Assembly: GCA_022793065.1 (NCBI GenBank)
Contig: JAAWCE010000130.1
Location: forward strand, 1-34,420
From: Lachnospiraceae bacterium
GTDB taxonomy: Bacteria > Bacillota > Clostridia > Lachnospirales > Lachnospiraceae
DNA: 34,420 bases
Reading direction: 5' to 3'
Position numbers and translations under genes: made by a program. Under the pieces are notes generated by a model. It was not told the origin of the DNA and made no database searches. It saw nothing but the letters and a program-made list of their open reading frames with translations. Shown here piece after piece: positions 23,997 to 32,700 of this stretch. Within the stretch, counting starts at the first letter, position 1. Each line of letters begins with the position of its first letter.

Positions 23997-24036
23997 GACA
24001 GCAAACAGGTGAATTATCATGTTTTGCTGTCTTTTT
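23997..24036 (+). terminator. Terminator after the chemoreceptor gene
   Basis: GACAGCAAA (23997-24005) pairs with TTTGCTGTC (24023-24031), followed by TTTTT. Confidence 0.85.
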
Positions 24037-24102
24037 GCGTGTGTGCGAAGGATGGTTCATACGATTCGTGACATTAGAGGAGGCATTTCGTTACATGATG
24101 CA

Positions 24103-24133
24103 AAAGTTATAGAAACTTTTGACCGAAATAATA
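24103..24133 (+). promoter_or_regulatory. Candidate sigma-28-like promoter of the LytTR gene (CCGAAATAATA box, copy 2)
   Basis: CCGAAATAATA (24123-24133) is preceded, about 12-15 bases upstream, by AAAAGTTA, close to the sigma-28 -35 (TAAAGTTT). The ATG is 23 bases further on, with GAGGTGGGG as ribosome binding site. If real, the regulator would belong to the motility regulon. Confidence 0.4.
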
Positions 24134-24155
24134 TAGGAAGACAACGAGGTGGGGC

Positions 24156-24851
24156 ATGAAGGTGGCAATTTGTGATGAGGAAAAAGAAAACAGTGCGTTG
24201 CTATGCCATTTGATTCAACAACAGGAACCGGATTGTGAAGTATTGTGTTTTCACAGCATCAGGCAGATTTTGGAAACAGAACAGCATTTTGATATTTTAC
24301 TGTTGGATATTCAAATGGAAGAAATGCAAGGCATTGAAGTGGCTAGAGCTGTGCGAAGGAAAAAAGAAGACACCATACTTATCTTTGTGACTGCATTGAA
24401 AGATTATGTGCCGGAAGCCTTTGATGTATCGGCGTTTCATTATTTGTTAAAGCCGGTTTCATCTGAGAAATTCCGCACGGTGTTCGCAAATGCCTGCAAA
24501 GAGGCCAGAAAGGCAGCGCATATTGGGGATGGAACGCTTTTTTTCCGAACAAAGTCCAGAAGCTTTGCTTTGCAGAAAAAGGATATTCTGTATGTGGAAA
24601 GCAGTAAGCGCAAAGTGGACATCCATACATGGAAGGAAAAGTATACGGTATATGCAACCATGAAGCACATGGAGGACGAGCTGGGACAGGAGTTCTACAG
24701 GTGTCACAGGGGATATCTGGTGAATATGGCATATGTGGCGGAGTATGGCGAGGGAGTCATTGGATTGCAGAATGGCGAAAAAGTCTATGTGGCAAGGGAG
24801 AAGTATGCGGAATTTGTAAAAGCATATTCAAAATATATCAGTCATTCATGA
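24156..24851 (+). CDS. LytTR-family response regulator (orphan)
   Basis: A 231-residue two-domain regulator. The receiver domain has acidic D7/E8, phosphoacceptor D51 (LLLDIQM), T79 (FVTALKDY) and K99 (LLKPV). The LytTR DNA-binding domain starts near residue 125: 'LFFRTKSRSFALQKKDILYVES', 'YTVYATMKHMEDEL', 'FYRCHRGYLVNMAYV', 'VYVAREKYAEF'. LytTR proteins are close relatives of AgrA, usually paired with a membrane histidine kinase. None is adjacent, so the partner must be elsewhere. A FliD-like gene follows and may be a target or simply a neighbour. Confidence 0.93.
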   Translation: MKVAICDEEKENSALLCHLIQQQEPDCEVLCFHSIRQILETEQHFDILLLDIQMEEMQGIEVARAVRRKKEDTILIFVTALKDYVPEAFDVSAFHYLLKPVSSEKFRTVFANACKEARKAAHIGDGTLFFRTKSRSFALQKKDILYVESSKRKVDIHTWKEKYTVYATMKHMEDELGQEFYRCHRGYLVNMAYVAEYGEGVIGLQNGEKVYVAREKYAEFVKAYSKYISHS

Positions 24852-24974
24852 TTTGGAACTGCGGCAGCGCTGTGTCTGCAGTCTTTTATCATAAATTATA
24901 CCGGTTAAATTACCGGATGTTGTTGCCATAGGGAGTATATGGAAAATATAATACAGCGCAGAAATGAGGGAAAT

Positions 24975-25646
24975 ATGAGAATTAGAAGTATGACAGCCAG
25001 AAGAACTACAACGAAAATGGTAAATAACAGCAGAAGAAAGGCGGGACTGGTTACAAACAGGAAAAGCAGCCGTAATTCTCTTGTCAATTTTCTGCAGAAG
25101 GATGGGCTTGGCATCAATTCCAGATGGGGTGCTATGAATGCGGAAAGCATCCAGGCCAACAGAACGGAAAAGAACAATGCTGCCAGACTGCATGGTTCCG
25201 CTACCATGCTGCAGCAAGAAATAAAAATGCTGGGAGAGAAGGTTGATTCAGGAAGCAAGACAATTTCTTCTACTGCGGCAAGTATGGTGGATCAATATAA
25301 TGATACCTTAAAAAATCTGAAAAAGTCTTCCGGCGTGTTAAATGATTATTATTTGCAGTCCATGAAGGAAGTTGCGAAAACAAATAAGGGCGCTTTGTCG
25401 GAAATCGGTATCGCAGTAAGCGCGGACGGGTCTCTTTCATTAGATAAAGAGAAACTGGAAAGTGCAGATGAAGAGAAGGTAAAGAAACTTCTGGGAACGG
25501 AAGGTGTGTTTGTAAAGAGGATTGGAATTGTGACGTCCCGTGTTGTGGACAATGCTATGGCCAGTGTGGAGAGTGCTTCCAGCAGATATAATTCCAGTGG
25601 AAATTTGATGAATTCTTACTTGAGCAAATATAATTTTCGCGGATAA
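24975..25646 (+). CDS. Small protein with FliD-like C-terminal region
   Basis: A 223-residue protein with no signal peptide. The basic, Arg/Lys/Ser-rich N-terminus (MRIRSMTARRTTTKMV) is followed by helices. The C-terminal 90 residues follow the pattern of the flagellar cap protein FliD C-terminus: 'LSEIGIAVSADGSLSLDKEKLESADEEKVKKLL' then 'GIVTSRVVDNAMASVES'. It is much shorter than FliD and lacks the N-terminal domain, so it is a relative rather than the cap. Start choice is uncertain: 24939 (GGGAG, 3 bases before) or 24975 (GAGGG, 4 bases before). Upstream, CCGGT and ACCGG form a small palindrome near 24900-24915. A secretion or filament-related role is inferred. Confidence 0.6.
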   Translation: MRIRSMTARRTTTKMVNNSRRKAGLVTNRKSSRNSLVNFLQKDGLGINSRWGAMNAESIQANRTEKNNAARLHGSATMLQQEIKMLGEKVDSGSKTISSTAASMVDQYNDTLKNLKKSSGVLNDYYLQSMKEVAKTNKGALSEIGIAVSADGSLSLDKEKLESADEEKVKKLLGTEGVFVKRIGIVTSRVVDNAMASVESASSRYNSSGNLMNSYLSKYNFRG

Positions 25647-25720
25647 GCACTGGAAAATAAAGCCAGGAACATGATTTTATTGCCAAGAATTTGATTGGTA
25701 TGTGCGCATGGGAGCGTAAG

Positions 25721-25740
25721 TTTGAAAGTAAACTTTCAAA
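25721..25740. promoter_or_regulatory. 20-bp inverted repeat in the leader of the next gene
   Basis: TTTGAAAGT-AA-ACTTTCAAA, perfect 9-bp arms. Together with the GC-rich hairpin 13 bases later it makes a tandem stem-loop leader. Confidence 0.5.
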
Positions 25741-25753
25741 TATCGAAATTAGT

Positions 25754-25770
25754 GCCCGCCGGAGGCGGGC
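25754..25770 (+). promoter_or_regulatory. GC-rich hairpin just before a ribosome binding site
   Basis: GCCCGCC-GGA-GGCGGGC, perfect 7-bp stem. It ends 3 bases before AGAGGTG, the ribosome binding site of the gene at 25785. There is no T run, so a terminator is unlikely. It may protect or gate the translation start. Confidence 0.5.
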
Positions 25771-25784
25771 ATAGAGGTGTAAAA

Positions 25785-26426
25785 ATGAAAATTGGTGCAT
25801 ATGTAGGAGCAATGCAGTCTGTGGAACAGTCCGGGGGCCAGAGAGGGGTCGGAAGGTTCGGAGACAGGAATTATTCGGATACTAACGAAATTGACAGAAC
25901 ATCTGCAATATGGAATAGCAGACTGCAGGATTTAAATGATGTCGGACGTGAAGAAGAAAAAAATGAGACATCCGATGAAGAAGAACCCCAGGACAGGCCG
26001 GAGGCAGTGAAAATTTATGAGGCGGTAAATGCGGGCAGGAACCCCTGGGAAGATTTGCGCAAACCGCCCAAATATCCATATGAACATATGGCAAAGGACG
26101 GCGTTATCGAATATAACGGGGTTATCTTTGTGTGCGATGAGAGATCCAACAGTATTTGTCTGGGGGATATGACAGATGAGAAAAACGTACTGAACATACC
26201 GCTTTCGGGAGGAGGACATTTGAAGGTAAACCGAAACAGTATAGGGCTGTTGTCAAAGGCAGCGGGAATGTTTACGCCGGAAGACTTGAACCTGATTATG
26301 CGTGCAATTTCACTGGACACCAAACTTCAGCAAACGGAGAAAGAGATAGAAGATACGGAGGCCAGTGTGGGGAACCAGTTGCGCGGTGATGAAAGGACGA
26401 CGGAAGAAGAGACGGAAAGCGAATAA
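25785..26426 (+). CDS. Hypothetical acidic protein
   Basis: A 213-residue protein starting MKIGAYVGAMQSVEQSGG. The ATG at 25785 has GAGGTG 6 bases before it; the open frame further left runs through the hairpins and is rejected. The N-terminal 80 residues are low in hydrophobicity and Glu/Asp-rich (likely disordered). The middle (about 90-170) has strands 'DGVIEYNGVIFVCDERSNSICLGDM' and 'VLNIPLSGGGHLKVNRNSIGLLSKA'. The C-terminus is an acidic helix. No family recognised. It runs in the same direction as the FliD-like gene, 138 bases downstream, and is followed by a terminator; a role linked to the cell surface or filament is only a guess. Confidence 0.7.
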   Translation: MKIGAYVGAMQSVEQSGGQRGVGRFGDRNYSDTNEIDRTSAIWNSRLQDLNDVGREEEKNETSDEEEPQDRPEAVKIYEAVNAGRNPWEDLRKPPKYPYEHMAKDGVIEYNGVIFVCDERSNSICLGDMTDEKNVLNIPLSGGGHLKVNRNSIGLLSKAAGMFTPEDLNLIMRAISLDTKLQQTEKEIEDTEASVGNQLRGDERTTEEETESE

Positions 26427-26483
26427 AAGAGATGTATCATTGGTGAAATTTCATGAAGAATTGTATAATGACATGACTTATGG

Positions 26484-26514
26484 AATCGTCGCTTTCTGAA
26501 AGCGGCGATTTTTG
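26484..26514 (+). terminator. Terminator after the acidic protein gene
   Basis: AATCGTCGCTTT (26484-26495) pairs with AAAGCGGCGATT (26499-26510), one mismatch, loop CTG, followed by a T run. Confidence 0.85.
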
Positions 26515-26709
26515 CTTCCATAAAATGTAATTTTGCAGTGATTGTTTACACTGTTATAAATTGTTTGTAAAGAACCTATGCTGTTATCATTTAGAAATGA
26601 ACACATTTATAGCGGGCGTTAGAGCTTTACTGTCAAATTGTAGTATGATTTGCACAATAAAAGTGCGAACTATATGGATAATATATACGAAGAAATGTGT
26701 TTGGAGGGG
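26515..26709. other. Intergenic region before the giant surface-protein gene
   Basis: A/T-rich, no supported gene in 26515-26673. From 26674 a frame joins the giant gene in phase (39 codons), but it has no ribosome binding site and would bury the signal peptide, so the later start is used. The sequence TTGTTTACACTGTTATAA near 26545 is promoter-like but its spacing is wrong. Confidence 0.4.
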
Positions 26710-26738
26710 TTGACATGCAAGTTGCATAAAGATAAAAT
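26710..26738 (+). promoter_or_regulatory. Promoter of the giant esterase gene with an internal palindrome
   Basis: TTGACA (26710-26715), a 17-base spacer and TAAAAT (26733-26738). ATGCAA-G-TTGCAT (26715-26727) is a perfect palindrome within the spacer, a natural place for a repressor. The ATG lies about 45 bases after the predicted start. Confidence 0.65.
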
Positions 26739-26790
26739 AAAGTATATGGCAGATTATATTAATTTGCACAAAAAACTAGGAGGGAGAAAA

Positions 26791-29700
26791 ATGTTAAACA
26801 AAAGTGTATTATCGCTCTTGCTTAGCTTCAGCTTGCTGATGTCCCCATTGCCAAATGGGGGGGGTATCAGCATTGCTTCCGCAGGCGTTTTGCCTCCTTT
26901 GGGAGTGGAGGGATCTCCGCTTGCAGGAGAGGACGATACCTCGCCGGGGGACGATGGGACGCCCGAAAATGCCGAAGCAGGCGACACCACAGGGAATGAG
27001 GACACTTCAAATCCCGACGGGGAGGGAAGCGGCACAGATGCAGCGAATCCCGATGCCGGAGGGAACGGAGAAGATGTTCCTAATCCCGACACAGAGGGGA
27101 ATCAAGGAGATGCTCAGATTCCCAATGCGGACGCATCAGCCGGAACCGAGCCAACGGTTGGCTATACTTTGAACGATGCGGCGACATTTTCTGCGGAGGC
27201 GAAGGTTTTTATTGATGAGAACTTTGATGGTTATGAGGCAGGAGAGATTATTCATTCTGCAGGTAATGATGTTGCTGCAGCTCCAAATCCTGTAACAAAA
27301 GGAGCGATAACCTATGCTGCAGGTCGTAGAGGAAATGGGGCAATCAATTGTAATGCTAGTTTTGTAGACAAGGACAGTGGAAAGTGTCTGAAGATTAGTG
27401 AAGATGGTATGTCTACAGCTAGTAGAGGCATTTCTTTTAGTTTTGACTACAAAGAAAATGCGATGCCAACAGTTGAGGAATTGAAAAATGCAGGGTTGTT
27501 TTTTGAACTCAGCATGGATATTACTTGTAATCAACTTTTTAATTTGGAAGGATTTGCGGCGCAGCCTCCTAAAAGCGGATCGATTACAGGGGGAGTGGTT
27601 CCCGCAGTTGCGGCGGGGGCAGATGGTTCAATGCGTCGCTTCCGTGCAATTATTGATGCGGCGAACAATAAGCAGTATGTTATTGTAACAGAGCAGGGTG
27701 GAGAATTGGTTTCATCTTCTGTGGCAGATCTTACAGCAACAGGGTTTACCGGAGCAAATTTTTATGCTGGAGCTACTGAGGCAACGATTGACAACTTGAA
27801 GGTTGAGCAGAAGGCTGCGGATGTAAGTTTGGTTACTGTTGCAGTAAAAGATGGTGGAAATGGTTTGGAAGGTGCAGAAGTTACCATTGGGGCTTTGACA
27901 GGGACCACTGATGCGAATGGTAATGCAGTTTTTGCACTTCCTTATGGTACATATGAGGTGAACGCAACTAAATCAGGGTATGAGCACACAACTGGTCAAG
28001 ATGATGCGGCAACTGAAAATGTTACTATTAATGCTGAAACGCAAGAAGTTACTTTAACTTTAAGTCAGAAGTCTTATGTGAAAGAAGTTACCAAGGTAAC
28101 AATAGAGGGCGGCCAGGAATTTATTGGAGCCGCTAAGGATACGGAACCGACAAAGGCAACAGCATTTACGGTTTCTGTTATGGATCAGATGAATGCATCT
28201 ATGGCTGCGGATGAATATACGACAAAATGGAGTATTTTCCCCACAGGTACACAGACTGCAGACGCTAATGTTACCATTGACTCAAATGGCGTGATTTCTG
28301 TAGGGCAGGGATTTAGTACGGAAAATAAAGCAGAGCTTTATGATGTTATTGCAGAAGTGTCGGCAAATAATACAAGCAAAAGCGAAAAAACAACAATTTA
28401 TATAGGAAATTCAAATGTGCTTTATTATAACCCGATAAATTGGCAGATTGCAGGCAATACGAGAAACGATAGTAAGCTATTTAAATCTCCGGTTGAACTT
28501 TCAAATGTGTCCAATGTTACATTGAACGTCGAATATAAGGCAATACCTGATGGAACAACTAATGGAGGCGGTACTGGCGGTCAATCAACGATAGCACTTT
28601 TATCAGGTGAAGACATAACTGTTAAAACTACAAAGCCGACTGGAATTCAGTATTTAAGTGATAAGAAGTTGACTGCATGGACTGACTGGACGGGAAATCC
28701 AGCAATAAACCAAGGCAGTGATATAGGAGCGTTTACAAACAGCGGTTTGATTGCAAATAGCGCCGCTGGTACAGTTGAGGTGGTTTTCACCATTGATAAG
28801 GAGAAGAAAACAATTGTTGCTTCTTGTGGCGCTGAGAAAACCTCAGCTATGGGATTCTCTCAAGAGTTGTCTGCACTGTATGGCTTACAGTTTGGATTAT
28901 ACAGAGCTGGCGGAGCTGTTACAGTAAAGGACATCCTCATCGAAGAGCCACAGGTGGCAGCCCTTGAAATCACTGGTGATGTAGATTTTGCTAAAGTTTC
29001 CGGTGCAACTGTGACCAGAACTTATGAATTGGTTCAGGCGGAAGCGGTTGAAGGTGAGACTTTTAAATGGGAAGTTACAGGGAATAGCACAACCGGCGTA
29101 ACCATAGCCAATGGCGAACTTTCTGTAACGGATACAGCGGCAGCAGGAACCTATACCATTACTGCTACAAGCAACCAGGACGCCAAGAAGACAGCACAAT
29201 TAGAAGTGGAAATTGGTGATTTCCAGGAAATAGCACAGAAAGATGTAGAAATTTCCGGACCTTCTATGTTGTCTGAAAAAGATGCTGATGTAGCATATTC
29301 GATTACAAAAGCCATTGACTCTTATGGCGATGATGTAGCAGAGCTTCTTCCGGCAGCAGCATGGACCAGCAGTGATGCAAATATCGTGGCTATTACTGCG
29401 GACGGGAAAGCAACTGCAAAGGGTTCAGGTACCGCAACCCTGACAGCAACCGTTGTAAACGGCACTAAGACCCTTACATTTACCAAAGAAGTAAAAGTTA
29501 CATCGGCGCAGTACTATGTTGTGATGGACGCAACCGAAAATTCAACTACGGTTGACAAGAGTGCCTTAATTACGGATGCGGCTATTTCAGGTTACCAGAT
29601 TACCACCGCTACGGCGGATAAGAAGCTGGTAAAACAGGAAGTTGTTAAAGAATTACCAGATGCAGTGGATACTACCGGTGCGGATAAAGTTGAGATTGCT

Positions 29701-32700
29701 CCTGTATTTTCTTATGATATAGGTGTTGCTGGTGATCGTGGAAAAGACCCAGGTTATAAGTTGAGTATACCTGAGGGAACTTATAATTTCACCGTATGGA
29801 ATACCGGAAAAGAACGTTGTGATGTTTACCTGAATGATCAAATGTTGGTAAATAATATTCTTCAACATGGAAGTACTCCAAATCATATGTTGGTCAAGGA
29901 TATTGTTCTCAAAGGTGATGGGATAATTGCTACGGAGGATTATAGTTCTGGAAAGGATAAAAACGGTACATATATTAAGATTGACGCCGTAAAGTCTCCT
30001 GAGATTGTAGAGCGTGTACGGAAGGTATATGTATTAGGCGATTCTTTGGTAGCCTTCTATTATAACGGCGGAAGCGCGGAGAATAAGGATGTTCAGACAG
30101 GTTGGGGCCAGGTGCTTTCCAATTATCTTAAAGATAGTGTGGATATTGTAAATCTGGCAAACAGTGGTATTACGGCAAAAGGATTGGAAGCTACGGCGTT
30201 TTCACAGATTAGACAAAGCGCTAAGTCCGGTGATATCCTGTTGCTGGAGAGCGGTTATAATGACAGAACTTATGATACAGAGGATATTATGAGAACGGCT
30301 GTTACCACTATGGTAAATGAGGCAAAGGCAAAAGGCATGGATGCAATTTTGGTGTCTCCCAATGCTTCTCAGCATGATTATAAGGAATCTGTTCAATGGG
30401 CCGCTATTATGAAAGAAGTAGCTGGCACCACCAATGTTACTTATGTAGATTTATCTAAGTTAAGCTATGATTTTCTGCAGGCGACTTATGGCGCGTCCAT
30501 ACCTGAAATTTTGGATGAGGACTATAATGTAGCAGACAAATTGCACTCCAAATACAATGGAGCCCATAAGTGGGCGTCTTTGGTAGCTGGTTCTATGTAT
30601 GAACAGGGATATCAGGACATAGTGAATGAAGATTATGTATATACCTTTGTAGATTTAGAGGGTAATGTTATTAGCTGTTCCGCTACAGGAAAGACAGCAG
30701 ATAATATTGTTAAAGTAACATTTGACAACAATGGGCATGGCGGTCAAGTCAAAGCAACTTTAGCAATAAAAGGTTCCACAGTGAAGGAGCCTACACCGCC
30801 CAAAGCTCTTGGATTTGTATTTAAGGGATGGTATAAGGAGAAAGAATGTACTACTGCATGGAATTTTGATACAGATGTAGTAAATGCAGATATCACATTG
30901 TATGCAAATTGGGAAGAAAATGCTACGGCGCCCTGGTATGCAGAAGATTTTACTACTGTTACAGATGCGTCCAAAGTTGCAACTTCCGCAAATGCACAAG
31001 ATTGCTTGAAAATCAAAAGTAGTGATGAATATGGCAATTATTTGTCTTTTGATACATCGGTAACCAGACCAAATACACGTGGAGCAGTGATGGACTTTAC
31101 TGGGTTAGATGTTTCAAGTGCAAATGCGTATGCCGTAGAATTTGATGCAGCAATTGTGCCTGGAAATACAGATGTCTCTGCCTTGGCTGTAAAAGGTACG
31201 GATTTAGTCTTTAAGCATGTTGATAATGTTGGCCGAACCATGAATAATGGGGCGGAAAGCGGTTATCTGATTAACTTAGTGAATGAGAAGGGCGGCAGTA
31301 CAAGTTATAAATTAAATGGAAGTAGTGATTCTGTTACAATTCCGTCCGGAGAATGGTGTCACTATGTATTATATGTGGATAAGGATAGGGGATTGGTATC
31401 CACTACGATTACCGGAGAGCGGACAGGCGCGATCTTGACTAAGGAAATCAAGGCATATAGTGGAAACGGCGATGTTGCAGGCTTATACATGTTAGCGGGA
31501 AGATATAGCGGCGTGTTATCTGTAGACAATATTTGCGTCCGCGCTATGACCGATGAGGATGAATTCGGTGAAGTGGGTGAAGAAACATTGGAGAAAGTAG
31601 AGTTTGCCACCCAGATAAATGAAGCTATCAAACAGCCTGAAACGGCAGTGCATAAACCTATTACCATAAAAGCAATTGGTTCTCAGGGAAATGACCTTGG
31701 CGACAAGGTAAAGGTAGAATGGTCAGTGGTAGGATTGGAAGAGGAAGATGGTTATATTTCTCTGACAAAGGCAGAAGGAACCGGTGAAGGAACCGATGGC
31801 GAAGAGCCTGATGGAATAACGGCTTACTTTAATGTAAGGAATGGCGTGTCAGACTGGCAGGGTTATGTTCAGGCGGTAGTGTCTTATAATGGCGTTAGTT
31901 TTACAATTAGAACGCCTTTTGCTACCGTGAAAGCTACGGAAGCAGATGAAAACCAGTTAGCGCCTGCGCCTGGATATCCTGTAGATATGGGTGATTATGC
32001 GGAATCACTGGTAGGATATCAGGGAACAGCTATTACAGATACAAGCGGAGATGTTGTTTTAAATAACTGGTCAATTTACGGTTCTAACGACAGCCGGACA
32101 CTTAAGCTTGTGAAGGATGAAGATGGAACAAAATCATTGGAGTTCGCTTCCAATGGCAACACAAGTAAATCTACTGTGGCAGTATATCAGTGGGCAGACC
32201 AAAAGAGCCAGTATATTGTTGATTTTACTGCGAAATTTACCGGGGCAATGCAATTTGGCGTTTATACAAAGACACCGAATAATAGCGGCGCTAATCCGGA
32301 ATGGGCGGTATCCTATGCATCAGGCGTATTAACGCTTGGTGAGGAAAGCATTTCCAATATTAATGCAAATGAATGGTATCGTATAGTGATGTCCGCTGAT
32401 CCCAGCGTTCAGAAGGTATCCATGCAGGTATATAATAAGACAGGTGAATTGCTTGGAGAAATCAATGATGTTGACATGATGAATGACGATAGCGTTCAGA
32501 AGTACTTTTCTTTCTATGACAAAACCGGATGGCCGCTGTTTTTGAAGAGTTTTGAGGCATACAGGCCTGTGCTGGCTGATTTGAAGGTTGCTTCTGACAA
32601 AGATGCGGTCAAGGTACCTGAAGCAGGCGAAACGGCAACGACTGTAGATTTTTCAGCAGTGCTTACCAGCGATAAAGGAATTAAGATGACTGGAGCCGTA

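Noticed and set aside
26674..26790. In-phase N-terminal extension of the giant protein (39 codons)
   Set aside because: No ribosome binding site at 26674; AGGAGGG and a signal peptide support 26791, and the promoter -10 (26733-26738) lies within the extension.
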